This document shows, one piece after another, positions 16,946-25,627 of a stretch of 40,201 nt of DNA (positions are counted from its first letter, which is position 1; every line of letters starts with the position of its first letter). The notes beneath the pieces were generated by a model. That model made no database searches, was not told the origin of the DNA, and saw only the letters and a list, made by a program, of their open reading frames with translations. The DNA lies in the NCBI GenBank assembly GCA_937899835.1, contig CALCCE010000020.1, forward strand, positions 1 through 40,201, written 5' to 3'. The stretch is from an uncultured Flavobacteriales bacterium (GTDB taxonomy: Bacteria; Bacteroidota; Bacteroidia; Flavobacteriales_G; Salibacteraceae). The position numbers and the translations under genes were made by a program.

Positions 16946-16971
16946 CAGAAAGTATGAAAAGGATGGTCGAT

Positions 16972-17628
16972 TTACCGACCAGTGAATTTTTGCAACTCTT
17001 CGGGCGTCATTGTGGTGTAGCCCTCAGGAATTTCGAAACGGCTATCATCAACCGTTTCTTTAACCACCTCGGTTGCAACTAACGTGAGTGTCATTTCACT
17101 TTGTTGCGTGGAATAGGAAAGCGGAAAACCCTCCAAACCATTGCTGAAATTGAAACTTGAATTTACCTTCAAGTCTTCGGTATAATAGACCGTCATTGGT
17201 GGGTCATCACCAGAAACGACAGTGGCTTTTTTACAGAGAAATCCAGCAATCTCCTTGGTTTCGTCGTGCAAGGTGATCTTCTGGTTGTTGCGCTCCTGTT
17301 CGGCTTTTTCGTAGTCCTCGGGTGTAGATTTTACGGCATATTTGGCACCCATGAGGTCCATTAATACAAAAGAAGTTTTAGACTCATGATTGTTCACCGC
17401 AATGGTGTTGCCGGTCATGCCATCTTGCACCATCGCCGTTTTTGACCCTTTCACATATAGGGTCGATTCTTTTGGCAACATGCTCTCCATGCCAGCTATT
17501 TCGTCTGGCAGATCACTGTAGGTAATCTTGAAAGTGATTTTACCCTCAAACTCTTCGGGTGCAACGGCTGAGGTAAACAACCCCAAAACTGCTACAGACA
17601 CTGCTAAACATGTAAACAACAATCTCAT
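16972..17628 (-). CDS. Exported protein of unknown function (DUF4412-like), first of a tandem paralogous pair by position
   Basis: 218 residues with a signal peptide (MRLLFTCLAVSVAVLGLFTSAVA). The body is beta-rich, opening with FEGKITFKITYSDLPDE, and contains KEIAGFLCKKATV and MTVYYTEDLKVNSSF, the pattern of DUF4412-like proteins that share a LolA/LolB-like half-barrel look. It is clearly related to the neighbour at 17639-18337 (KEIAGYTCKSAKI, FKVFYTDKIKVNAP). It has no lipobox, so the mature protein should be soluble in the periplasm. It starts 10 bp after the neighbour's stop and is followed by a hairpin terminator. No function can be assigned; DUF4412 is a resemblance call, not verified. 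Confidence 0.75.
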   Translation of the reverse strand: MRLLFTCLAVSVAVLGLFTSAVAPEEFEGKITFKITYSDLPDEIAGMESMLPKESTLYVKGSKTAMVQDGMTGNTIAVNNHESKTSFVLMDLMGAKYAVKSTPEDYEKAEQERNNQKITLHDETKEIAGFLCKKATVVSGDDPPMTVYYTEDLKVNSSFNFSNGLEGFPLSYSTQQSEMTLTLVATEVVKETVDDSRFEIPEGYTTMTPEELQKFTGR

Positions 17629-17638
17629 GATTCAATGA

Positions 17639-18337
17639 TTATTGGTCATCCATTATCTTTTCCAGCTTTCCTTCCAATGAAGGATAGTTGATAGGCTTGT
17701 AACCTCCCGGACGCTTAAAGGTTTCCACGGCAATCGAATCCGAAGAAACTTCTTCTGCTACTAATTTCATGTGCATGTTGAACTTGTCGATCTCATATTC
17801 CATCAACATGCCATCAATTTGATGAAAGGGCGTAAACCAATTGGGAGCGTTGACTTTTATTTTGTCTGTGTAAAATACCTTGAAGGATAAATCTGGATTG
17901 TCGGTATCCGTGATTTTCGCCGATTTACAAGTGTAACCGGCTATCTCCTTTACCTCACCTAAGGGCTCAACAGAATACTTGGGAAACAGCTTCAACATTT
18001 CCTGTGCTCCATTCTGATCGAGATCCACCACATATTTGCTGGTGATGATGCGGCACAAGTGCGTTAGTTTGGTATTGGGTTCGTGACTAATGGTGGAAAG
18101 TGAAAACATTCCAAAACCTGCCTTCAGGTCGGTTCTTACCTTGTTTTCTTTAAAGGAAAGCAACATCTGATCAGGTAACACTCCAATCAGTCCTTCTTTA
18201 TCTCCAGGGTTAGGATAGGTGATGTTGTATTTTATGTAGCCTTCTTTTAGTTCCTCGCCCAAAAATTTTGGACCACAACCACCCATAAACAGCATCAGGC
18301 CTGCGAGGAGGAGGATTGAACGTAAATTGTGCTTCAT
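17639..18337 (-). CDS. Predicted lipoprotein of unknown function, paralogue of the gene at 16972-17628
   Basis: 232 residues from the ATG at 18337. A longer frame starts at 18394, but its extra 19 residues precede the signal sequence and overlap the promoter-like element. The signal sequence MKHNLRSILLLAGLMLFMGGC ends in a lipobox-like FMGGC (Cys21), so lipid anchoring is likely. The beta-rich body starts KEGYIKYNITYPNPGDKEG and shares the KEIAGYTCKSA and VFYTDKIKVNAPNWF elements with its tandem neighbour. One member is therefore lipid-anchored and the other soluble. Both begin beyond a candidate promoter and should be co-transcribed. The family is unrecognised beyond a DUF4412-like pattern. 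Confidence 0.78.
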   Translation of the reverse strand: MKHNLRSILLLAGLMLFMGGCGPKFLGEELKEGYIKYNITYPNPGDKEGLIGVLPDQMLLSFKENKVRTDLKAGFGMFSLSTISHEPNTKLTHLCRIITSKYVVDLDQNGAQEMLKLFPKYSVEPLGEVKEIAGYTCKSAKITDTDNPDLSFKVFYTDKIKVNAPNWFTPFHQIDGMLMEYEIDKFNMHMKLVAEEVSSDSIAVETFKRPGGYKPINYPSLEGKLEKIMDDQ

Positions 18338-18373
18338 GTAGGGGGGAAGGTCGATTTCAAATGTAGGTATTGG

Positions 18374-18381
18374 CAAAGGTA
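18374..18381 (-). promoter_or_regulatory. Candidate -7 element for the tandem exported-protein pair
   Basis: CAAAGGTA on the plus strand reads TACCTTTG on the minus strand, identical to the rpoD -7 element. It lies about 37 bases before the lipoprotein start at 18337. The -33 position carries only a TTTAA-like sequence, so the match is partial. Confidence 0.45.
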
Positions 18382-18571
18382 TCAAAATATTCAATCAGAT
18401 TTAAAGAGGCGTTTTGGTTTGAAAATCAGTCGATTATCACTCGATGATTTGCTAAAGCTTAGTTTCGGAACATTTGGGGATGGCAAGAGTTAATTTTGAC
18501 GCCTAATACAGGGATTTGCTTCTTGTTAAGTGTTTGTTTTTCAATAAGTTGACAAAATAAATTTTGTGATT

Positions 18572-18600
18572 TTTGCATCAAGTCTAAAATCCTAACTTTG
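18572..18600 (+). promoter_or_regulatory. Candidate promoter of the arginase-argS unit
   Basis: TTTG (18572-18575) is followed after 17 bases by TAACTTTG (18593-18600), matching the Bacteroidota -33/-7 consensus with acceptable spacing. It predicts a leader of about 58 bases before the arginase ATG at 18665. Confidence 0.6.
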
Positions 18601-18664
18601 AGGCGATTTTGAGCATATACTCGGTAATGCGCAATTAAAAAATTACCCCCGAAACCCAGCGATA

Positions 18665-19609
18665 ATGTCGAAATTGAAGATCATAGATGTGAAGTCGGAA
18701 CTTGGTGCAGGAACCCGAGGATCCAGTCTTGGTCCAGCTGCCATTAGGGTGGCAGCCTGGAATGCAGGAAGCAGTTGGTTTCAAGACAAACCAGTAACCG
18801 AAGTGCCTACCTTAAATGAAAGACTTCACCAAGCTTCAACTACTCGATTTGCAAAACAGGTAGAGGGCATTGCAGCCATGTATCAACGAATAGCTGATAC
18901 TATTGCGGAGACCATTTCTAAAGAACATCTTACGCTCGTTTTATCCGGCGACCATTCTTCAGCCGGTGGCACTATTGCGGGCATCAAAAAAGCTTTTCCT
19001 CAGGAAAAAATTGGCGCTATTTGGATCGATGCCCACGCTGATTTACACTCTCCCTACACAACACCATCTGGCAATGTGCACGGAATGCCCTTGGCTGTCT
19101 CGTTGAGTGAAGACAATGTACAGTGTCAGAAAAATACACCTTCTGAGGAAACAATAGCGCATTGGAATGCCCTAAAAAATACAGGTGTAGATGGCCCTAA
19201 AATTGATCCCAAACACCTGGCTTTTGTTGCGGTTCGAGACACCGAAACCGAGGAAGAAGCGCTAATGGATCGGTTGAATTTGCCTAACCATACTGTAGCT
19301 CAAGTACGCGAAAAGGGTGGTACCGCCATTGCCAGGCAACTTTTGGAGCAAATAGCAGATTGTGATAGCATTTACATTAGCTTCGATGTAGACAGCCTGG
19401 ATCCCGAAATATCTGTAGGAACCGGTACCCCGGTTCCCGATGGTTTGTTAGAAAAAGAAGTTATCGATATGATTTCGGAGTTGCTTCAACATCCCAAGGT
19501 AGTTTGTCTGGAGGTGGTAGAAGTGAACCCGACCCTTGATCAACATTGTAATGCTATGGCAGATGCAGCTTTTCGCATCATTAAAGGCTCTATGCGGCAC
19601 CTTAGCTAA
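18665..19609 (+). CDS. rocF: Arginase (ureohydrolase family)
   Basis: 314 residues. It hydrolyses arginine to ornithine and urea with a binuclear manganese site. Metal ligands are all visible: His97 in SGDHSSAGG, Asp122/His124/Asp126 in WIDAHADLH, and Asp241/Asp243 in SFDVDSLDPE. The TTPSGNVHGMPLA loop with His139 is characteristic of arginases rather than agmatinases. The C-terminus CLEVVEVNPTLD is canonical. It has a good promoter candidate and is followed 13 bp later by argS, so the enzyme that removes arginine is co-expressed with the enzyme that charges tRNA with it. Formiminoglutamase is a possible alternative but the SGNVHG motif favours arginase. Confidence 0.9.
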   Translation: MSKLKIIDVKSELGAGTRGSSLGPAAIRVAAWNAGSSWFQDKPVTEVPTLNERLHQASTTRFAKQVEGIAAMYQRIADTIAETISKEHLTLVLSGDHSSAGGTIAGIKKAFPQEKIGAIWIDAHADLHSPYTTPSGNVHGMPLAVSLSEDNVQCQKNTPSEETIAHWNALKNTGVDGPKIDPKHLAFVAVRDTETEEEALMDRLNLPNHTVAQVREKGGTAIARQLLEQIADCDSIYISFDVDSLDPEISVGTGTPVPDGLLEKEVIDMISELLQHPKVVCLEVVEVNPTLDQHCNAMADAAFRIIKGSMRHLS

Positions 19610-19622
19610 TCAACTTTAAAGT

Positions 19623-21407
19623 ATGAACGTGGAAGACCTTCTCCTGCAACAGGCTGCTGCTGCGGTGACTGCCTTGTATGATGCCCAGGTAGATGAAAAA
19701 CAATTGCAGCTCCAGAAAACCCGGAAAGAATTTGAAGGCGAGTTTACCCTAGTGGTTTTTCCTTTGACCCGAATTTCGCGGCAAAAGCCGGAGGAAACCG
19801 CTGAAGCCATTGGAACTTGGATGCTTGAAAATACGGCAGCCATTCAAGCCTATAACGTGGTAAAAGGTTTCCTGAACCTTGCCCTTACCGATGCTTTTTG
19901 GTTGGGTCACTTGCAGACTATGCGCGGCTTTTCCGATTACGGCATGGCCCAACCAAGTGGCCGAACTGTGATGTTGGAATACTCCTCGCCCAATACCAAC
20001 AAGCCTTTGCATCTCGGCCATGTGCGCAACAACCTGTTGGGATATTCGGTGTCCCGCATTTTGGAGGCCAATGGACATAAAGTGATCAAAGCCAATTTGA
20101 TTAATGACCGAGGAATCCACATCTGTAAGTCGATGCTGGCTTGGCAACGCTATGGAAATGGAGAAACTCCTGAATCTTCAGGCTTGAAAGGCGATCACCT
20201 GGTAGGGAAGTACTACGTATTGTTCGATACCCATTACAAAGAAGAAGTAGCGGAGTTGGAGGCAAAGGGAATCGACAATGAAACGGCCAAGAAAGAAGCT
20301 CCTTTGTTGAAAGAGGCCCAGGAAATGTTGCGCAAATGGGAAGCCAACGACCCTGCAATTCGCAGTCTCTGGGAAACCATGAACAACTGGGTTTACGATG
20401 GCTTTGAAACCACCTACCGCGATCTTGGGGTTTCCTTCGATCAATATTATTACGAATCCAATACCTACCTGCTTGGAAAAGAAACGGTGGAGGAAGGCCT
20501 TGCCAAAGGGGTACTCTACCAAAAAGAGGACGGTTCAGTTTGGGCTCGGTTGAGCGATTTCAAACTGGACGACAAGTTGCTGTTGCGTGCCGATGGCACT
20601 TCGGTATACATGACCCAGGATTTGGGTACGGCAATTGAACGCTTTCGTCAGTTCCCTGACCTAAAGCAATTGATCTATACGGTAGGAGATGAGCAAAACC
20701 ACCATTTCAAGGTCCTGTTTCTCATCTTAGGTATGCTTGGTTACAACTGGGCAAAGGATTGTTCTCACCTTTCCTACGGTATGGTAGATTTGCCTTCGGG
20801 CCGCATGAAATCCAGAGAAGGTACAGTGGTAGATGCGGATGATCTGGTGGCTGAATTGGACGAGCAAGCTGCAGTAGCCACTCGGGAGAAGGGTAAGCTA
20901 GAGGGCATGTCAGAAGAGGAATTGCAAAAGCTGTTTCGAATGATCGGTTTAGGTGCCCTTAAATTTTTCATCTTGAAGGTAGATCCCCAACGCAGGATGA
21001 CGTTCAACCCGGAAGAGTCGGTGAGCCTGAATGGAAATACCGGTCCTTTTGTACAGTACTCTCATGCACGTATTCAATCGCTGTTGCGGAAGATCCCACA
21101 TTCGATGGAGGATGCAGTGGTGACCGATCAAACCTTGTTGGCTCCTGAGCGTTCATTGATTGCCTTGCTCAATGACTATCCCCGAATCGTGAAAGAGGCG
21201 GGGACTGGCTACAGCCCGGCCCTTTTGGCCAATTATGGATACGATTTGGCCAAAAGCTTCAACCAGTTTTACAACGAAGTGAAAATCAACGATCCGCAGA
21301 GTCCTGCAGCACAGGTACATTTCCGATTGGCCTTGGCCGATATGGTCGGACGGGTGGTAAAGTCGTGTATGGGGCTGCTGGGCATCGAAGTACCCGATCG
21401 TATGTAG
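19623..21407 (+). CDS. argS: Arginyl-tRNA synthetase
   Basis: 594 residues. The class I signature HLGH (130-133) follows SSPNTNKPL, and the KMSKS-equivalent is the family-typical GRMKSREGT (about 392-400). The N-terminal Add-1 domain occupies about 1-110 and the helical anticodon-binding domain (DALR type) about 470-594, ending SCMGLLGIEVPDRM. It charges tRNA-Arg with arginine. It lies 13 bp after arginase on the same strand, and its stop is separated by a single base from the stop of the convergent membrane-protein gene. Confidence 0.95.
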   Translation: MNVEDLLLQQAAAAVTALYDAQVDEKQLQLQKTRKEFEGEFTLVVFPLTRISRQKPEETAEAIGTWMLENTAAIQAYNVVKGFLNLALTDAFWLGHLQTMRGFSDYGMAQPSGRTVMLEYSSPNTNKPLHLGHVRNNLLGYSVSRILEANGHKVIKANLINDRGIHICKSMLAWQRYGNGETPESSGLKGDHLVGKYYVLFDTHYKEEVAELEAKGIDNETAKKEAPLLKEAQEMLRKWEANDPAIRSLWETMNNWVYDGFETTYRDLGVSFDQYYYESNTYLLGKETVEEGLAKGVLYQKEDGSVWARLSDFKLDDKLLLRADGTSVYMTQDLGTAIERFRQFPDLKQLIYTVGDEQNHHFKVLFLILGMLGYNWAKDCSHLSYGMVDLPSGRMKSREGTVVDADDLVAELDEQAAVATREKGKLEGMSEEELQKLFRMIGLGALKFFILKVDPQRRMTFNPEESVSLNGNTGPFVQYSHARIQSLLRKIPHSMEDAVVTDQTLLAPERSLIALLNDYPRIVKEAGTGYSPALLANYGYDLAKSFNQFYNEVKINDPQSPAAQVHFRLALADMVGRVVKSCMGLLGIEVPDRM

Positions 21408-21408
21408 A

Positions 21409-23193
21409 TTACAGCCGCGGCTTAAAGATTTTGATCTCAAAATTGTCGAGGTCAATGGCTGCTTCGCTGCGTTTCCAAACATAAATTTTCAACCGGTCTT
21501 CCGCTGCTTTAAAAGGCGGGAGATTGACTCCAAAATGGCTGGTGTGCCATTGGTTGGAGTCTCTGGGCATGTCTTGAATAGGCAATGCTGCCCAAAAGTA
21601 GTTTTCTCCATTCGTGTTTTCGATGCTGAAAACCAGGTTGCACTTTTCAGCGGCTTTAGCTGAAGTGATCCGCCAGGAAATCTGCGCCTCTACATAGGCA
21701 AAATGGTGTTGCTCAAGCGTGCCGGCTATAACGGATAGACCGGGTCCGAACCCTTTACCGGGTAGCTGCGCATAGGAATTCCCGTCATCCTGGATCTTGA
21801 TGGAGTAGGCGGCTCCATCAGAGGCTGAATCGAAGGTGTTGTATTTCTCAAAAATAGGGGAGGGGTGTAAAGGCTGGTAAGGAGGAGCGATTTCTCCCGC
21901 AAGTTGTCCCCCTTTCTCGGGGTGAAGTTGAAGAAAGGTGTAAACATATTTTTCAAAATTCATGGCATTGGGATGTAGAATGCCAAACGTATACTGGTAG
22001 CTCTGCACGAGGTTGAGTAGCAAACAGATGCCTGCAAAAGCCCCGATAATCTGGAATTTTAGGGAGCGGTTTTTCGATTGGCTCAAATAGTGAATGATGG
22101 CCCAGGCCAAGACCGGGTAATGGTCAATAAAAGCCCGGTGCCCGTAGCTGTCTCCAAAATACCAATTCCACCAGGCGGCCACTGGGTAGGTCACCAATAC
22201 CCAATAGCCGGTAAGGAAAAAAGCGGATCGAGGGTGGTGTCTCCACCAATAAAACAAAGCCGGAAGCAACAACAGCGCAATCGGAGTATAAACCCACCAG
22301 CCCTTTCGAAAGCCGAGCAAAACTTGCCATAGTTGGGGAGCTCCCCAATGAAATTTTTCCTGCCCATAAGACCATAGCCAAGCATGCCCACTTTGCCAAT
22401 ACCACAAACCACTCTGCAACCCGAGTAGCAGCACAACGATCCCACCCGAAAGAAGCAAGTTGGGGAGGTGATGCTTTACTTTTCGGGAGAAATCACCTTT
22501 CCATTCTGCCGGAGCAAGAACTGGAACCAGCAGCAATACAACGCCAAGCGTAGGACGAATGAGCAAGAGCAATGCCATCAAAACCGCAGATAACCAGAGC
22601 TTATGCCAGTTTTCGGTACGAAAGAATCGATCGACTTGCCACAACCAGAGGCTCAAGACTGAAAAACTATAGAGGTGTGACATGCTGGGAGCAAGGCTGC
22701 TGTAATACAGCAGGTTGGTGGCCAGCACCACGCCTAAAAGCACAAGGTAGGTGAGTGACCGAGGGTAGCCTCTATGCGTAAAAAATCGTTGAAGGGCATA
22801 TAGCCCGATCCCCAACCAAAACCAGGCAGCAATACCGATAGCTAGCTGAAATGGTAGGCTGTAGCCATCTACCGGGAATCCTCCTATCCATGCCATTAAG
22901 CAACCCAAAGCAAAAAATGGAAGCAGCAGCAGGGATTCTCCCGCGAAGTAGCGGTTTACTTTTCTTCCTTCGGTCTGCGTTTGAAATTTGCCTCGATAAG
23001 CCTTTAGCTCCTCTGCATCAAGGAAAGTATAGTGTGGGTCATGATAAATGAAAAGGGCCGGTAAATAAGCGTAATATCCTCTACCATCGCCCCCAATGGT
23101 CCATTTCCAGCTGTTGCCTTCAGGGCCAACCCACCGCAAAGAAACGGTGAGCAGGGCCACAAAGAAAAGAATAGGGAGCAATGGCGAACGCAT
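21409..23193 (-). CDS. Polytopic membrane protein, probable GT-C-type glycosyltransferase-like
   Basis: About 594 residues from the ATG at 23193 (MRSPLLPILFFVALLTVSL); a start at 23253 would add 20 residues. About ten hydrophobic segments fill residues 1-440. The first periplasmic loop has GGDGRGYYAYLPALFIYHD, with the acidic-residue placement seen in GT-C glycosyltransferase-like proteins (ArnT/PMT superfamily). The C-terminal ~150 residues are soluble and beta-rich (AYSIKIQDDGNSYAQLPGKG), likely periplasmic. It converges on argS with a 1-bp gap and diverges from ffh. A transfer of sugar from a polyprenyl carrier is a reasonable but unproven role; no acceptor is suggested by neighbours. Confidence 0.7.
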   Translation of the reverse strand: MRSPLLPILFFVALLTVSLRWVGPEGNSWKWTIGGDGRGYYAYLPALFIYHDPHYTFLDAEELKAYRGKFQTQTEGRKVNRYFAGESLLLLPFFALGCLMAWIGGFPVDGYSLPFQLAIGIAAWFWLGIGLYALQRFFTHRGYPRSLTYLVLLGVVLATNLLYYSSLAPSMSHLYSFSVLSLWLWQVDRFFRTENWHKLWLSAVLMALLLLIRPTLGVVLLLVPVLAPAEWKGDFSRKVKHHLPNLLLSGGIVVLLLGLQSGLWYWQSGHAWLWSYGQEKFHWGAPQLWQVLLGFRKGWWVYTPIALLLLPALFYWWRHHPRSAFFLTGYWVLVTYPVAAWWNWYFGDSYGHRAFIDHYPVLAWAIIHYLSQSKNRSLKFQIIGAFAGICLLLNLVQSYQYTFGILHPNAMNFEKYVYTFLQLHPEKGGQLAGEIAPPYQPLHPSPIFEKYNTFDSASDGAAYSIKIQDDGNSYAQLPGKGFGPGLSVIAGTLEQHHFAYVEAQISWRITSAKAAEKCNLVFSIENTNGENYFWAALPIQDMPRDSNQWHTSHFGVNLPPFKAAEDRLKIYVWKRSEAAIDLDNFEIKIFKPRL

Positions 23194-23284
23194 AAACAGG
23201 CAGGCAGCTACAAAGGAAAAGTGAAGGTAAAAAAACTCGGCATTCTTCCTCAAAATTGCCCGTCGAGCCAGCGTTTAGATTTGC

Positions 23285-23292
23285 TAAATTTG
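23285..23292 (+). promoter_or_regulatory. Candidate -7 element upstream of ffh
   Basis: TAAATTTG matches TAnnTTTG and lies 24 bases before the ffh ATG at 23317. No good -33 element is spaced 17-23 bases upstream (nearest TTG is 26 bases away). Confidence 0.4.
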
Positions 23293-23316
23293 CGCTTCTG
23301 CGAAAAGCCGCAAAAC

Positions 23317-24660
23317 ATGTTTGAAAATTTATCCGAAAAACTCGAACGCTCCTTTAAAGTACTCAAAGGTCAGGGGCAAATTACCGAGATCAACGTTGCT
23401 GAAACCCTAAAGGAAGTTCGACGGTCGCTGTTGGATGCTGACGTCAACTTTAAGATCGCCAAAACTTTCACCGAAGAGGTGAAACGGAAAGCATTGGGAG
23501 AAAACGTACTAACCTCCGTTTCTCCGGGCCAACTGATGGTAAAGATCACGCACCAGGAGTTGACTAGCCTGATGGGGGGCGAACACACCGAAGTAAACCT
23601 GCAAGGTAGCCCTTCGGTCATCCTTATGTCCGGCTTGCAAGGTTCTGGTAAAACTACTTTCTCTGGAAAACTTGCCAACTTTTTGCGCAATAAGAGAAGC
23701 CGCAAACCTCTTTTGGTAGCGTGTGATGTTTACCGTCCTGCGGCTGTGGATCAGCTCCACGTACTAGGTGAACAATTGGACATTGAGGTATTCTCCGACA
23801 AAGGCAACCAAGACCCGGTGGATATCGCAAAGCAAGCTTTGGTTCATGCCAAAAGCAATGGTTTTAATACCGTTATCGTGGATACGGCTGGACGCCTGGC
23901 CATCGACGAGCAGATGATGAACGAAATCGAGACCTTGAAAAAGGCCATTAAGCCACAGGAAACGTTGTTTGTGGTAGACTCGATGACGGGACAAGATGCG
24001 GTGAATACGGCCAAAGAATTCAACGAGCGCCTCGACTTCGATGGGGTAGTACTTACCAAATTGGACGGGGATACCCGCGGTGGTGCTGCACTTTCAATTC
24101 GTTCGGTGGTCAACAAGCCCATCAAGTTTGTGGGGATGGGCGAGAAAATGGATGCCCTTGACGTATTCTATCCCAAGCGGATGGCCGATCGGATCCTGGG
24201 TATGGGAGACATCGTTTCGCTGGTTGAACGGGCACAAGAGCAATTCGATGCCGAGCAGGCGCAGAAATTGCAGAAAAAGATTGCCAAGAACCAGTTTAAC
24301 TTCAACGATTTCCTCTCTCAGCTCCAGCAAATCAAAAAGATGGGTAACATCAAAGATTTGGTAGGGATGATTCCTGGTATGGGCAAGGCGATGAAAAATG
24401 TAGACATCGACGATGACGCCTTCAAAGGCATTGAAGCAATTATTCAGTCGATGACCAATGAAGAGCGGGAAAATCCGGGCCTCATCAATGGAAGCAGACG
24501 CAAACGGATTGCGAGTGGCAGTGGCACTACCGTTCAGGAAGTGAACCGACTCATCAAGCAATTTGACGATACCCGCAAAATGATGAAGATGATGTCCAAC
24601 AAGCAGAGCATGGCCAAGATGATGCGAAATCTTGGCAAGATGCCCGGTATGGGCAATTAA
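23317..24660 (+). CDS. ffh: Signal recognition particle protein Ffh
   Basis: 447 residues from the ATG at 23317, where the family start MFENLSEKLERSFKVLKGQG begins; an open frame extends further upstream but lacks family similarity and covers the promoter candidate. The N domain spans 1-90. GTPase motifs: G1 GLQGSGKTT (106-114), the CDVYRPAAVDQL segment, G3 DTAGRL (about 188-193), G4 TKLDGD. The methionine-rich M domain (about 300-447) contains MIPGMGKAMKN and ends KMPGMGN. With 4.5S RNA (not in the window) it targets nascent membrane proteins to FtsY. folD starts 24 bp downstream, an association often seen in Bacteroidota. Confidence 0.96.
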   Translation: MFENLSEKLERSFKVLKGQGQITEINVAETLKEVRRSLLDADVNFKIAKTFTEEVKRKALGENVLTSVSPGQLMVKITHQELTSLMGGEHTEVNLQGSPSVILMSGLQGSGKTTFSGKLANFLRNKRSRKPLLVACDVYRPAAVDQLHVLGEQLDIEVFSDKGNQDPVDIAKQALVHAKSNGFNTVIVDTAGRLAIDEQMMNEIETLKKAIKPQETLFVVDSMTGQDAVNTAKEFNERLDFDGVVLTKLDGDTRGGAALSIRSVVNKPIKFVGMGEKMDALDVFYPKRMADRILGMGDIVSLVERAQEQFDAEQAQKLQKKIAKNQFNFNDFLSQLQQIKKMGNIKDLVGMIPGMGKAMKNVDIDDDAFKGIEAIIQSMTNEERENPGLINGSRRKRIASGSGTTVQEVNRLIKQFDDTRKMMKMMSNKQSMAKMMRNLGKMPGMGN

Positions 24661-24684
24661 ATCAATCTAAAAAAACAAACCCAT

Positions 24685-25566
24685 ATGGAACTGCTAGATG
24701 GAAAAGTAACCGCTAATGCGGTGCTGGAAGAGCTCACCGAAGCTGTGAATCAAATGAAAGCAGAGGGAAAAAGAGCTCCGCACCTCGCGGCCATCTTAGT
24801 AGGAAACGACGGTGCAAGCCTCACCTATGTTGGTGGTAAAGTAAAAGCTTGTGAACGAGTGGGTTTTGAATCTTCTTTGATTCGCATGCCCGAAGAAACC
24901 ACTGAGGAAGAATTACTATCTAAAGTAGCAGAACTGAATGCCGACGATTCTATTGACGGTTTCATTGTTCAGTTACCATTGCCCAAGCACATCAACGAAG
25001 ATAAAGTAGTGCAGGCAGTGGCGCCCGAAAAAGACGTGGATGGTTTTCACCCGGTAAATGTAGGCCGTATGGCTTTGGGCTTGCCCAGCTTTTTATCGGC
25101 CACTCCCTATGGGATCGTTCAGTTGCTGGAACGTTATAAGATACCTACCGAAGGCAAGCATTGCGTTATTATTGGGCGCAGCAACATTGTTGGTTCTCCG
25201 ATGAGCATCCTCATGAGGCGCAATGCGCATCCTGGCAATTGCACGGTTACTGTAACCCATAGCCGCACCAAAGACCTCGCTGCATTTACCCGGGATGCCG
25301 ACATTTTAATTGTAGCACTCGGTCGACCGGAGTTTGTGACGGCTGACATGGTGAAAGAAGGAGCCGTTGTGATCGATGTAGGCATTACGCGGGTAGAAGA
25401 CACCAGCCGACCAAAAGGCTACCGGGTGACCGGAGATGTGAAATTTGATGAGGTAGCTCCCAAATCCTCCTTCATTACTCCGGTTCCGGGTGGAGTAGGG
25501 CGCATGACCATTGCATCACTGATGATGAATACCTTGATGGCTGCCCGCAAGGAAATCTATCCTTGA
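24685..25566 (+). CDS. folD: Bifunctional methylenetetrahydrofolate dehydrogenase/cyclohydrolase
   Basis: 293 residues, the standard FolD length. The catalytic Lys is in [15 protein letters not shown] (Lys57, equivalent to the E. coli catalytic lysine) and the folate-site signature is [12 protein letters not shown]. The NADP-binding part includes [18 protein letters not shown], and the C-terminal [15 protein letters not shown] is canonical. It converts 5,10-methylene-THF to 10-formyl-THF for purine synthesis and initiator tRNA formylation. It is co-directional with ffh and ends 43 bp before the convergent phosphatase gene. Confidence 0.96.
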   Translation: MELLDGKVTANAVLEELTEAVNQMKAEGKRAPHLAAILVGNDGASLTYVGGKVKACERVGFESSLIRMPEETTEEELLSKVAELNADDSIDGFIVQLPLPKHINEDKVVQAVAPEKDVDGFHPVNVGRMALGLPSFLSATPYGIVQLLERYKIPTEGKHCVIIGRSNIVGSPMSILMRRNAHPGNCTVTVTHSRTKDLAAFTRDADILIVALGRPEFVTADMVKEGAVVIDVGITRVEDTSRPKGYRVTGDVKFDEVAPKSSFITPVPGGVGRMTIASLMMNTLMAARKEIYP

Positions 25567-25602
25567 GCGAATAATCTTCTTAAAAGTCTAATAAAGTGGG
25601 AG

Positions 25603-25627
25603 ATCGGGCTTAGAACTGAAGCCCGAT
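25603..25627. terminator. Hairpin between folD and the SpoIIE-type phosphatase, spanning the latter's stop codon
   Basis: ATCGGGCTT (25603-25611) and AAGCCCGAT (25619-25627) form a perfect 9-bp stem with a 7-base loop. The phosphatase stop codon (25610-25612) lies at the stem-loop junction. It sits in the right place to terminate both convergent genes, but neither side has a clear T tract. Confidence 0.45.

Larger units (their letters stand above)
18338..18664. other. Divergent intergenic region between the lipoprotein pair and arginase
   Basis: 327 bp without a convincing gene. It holds the -7 candidate for the minus-strand pair (18374-18381), a plus-strand promoter candidate for arginase (18572-18600), a weaker plus-strand -7 match TAATTTTG (18491-18498), and a 7-bp inverted repeat just upstream of the arginase promoter (18552-18567). 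No RNA structure or small reading frame was recognised. Confidence 0.6.

Noticed and set aside
18395-18660. A riboswitch or small RNA upstream of arginase
   Set aside because: The candidate promoter leaves only about 58 bases of leader, and no conserved aptamer or strong stem-loop was seen.
23221-23316. A longer ffh start adding 32 residues
   Set aside because: The extension lacks family similarity and contains the TAAATTTG -7 candidate; MFENLSEKLERSF is the expected N-terminus.
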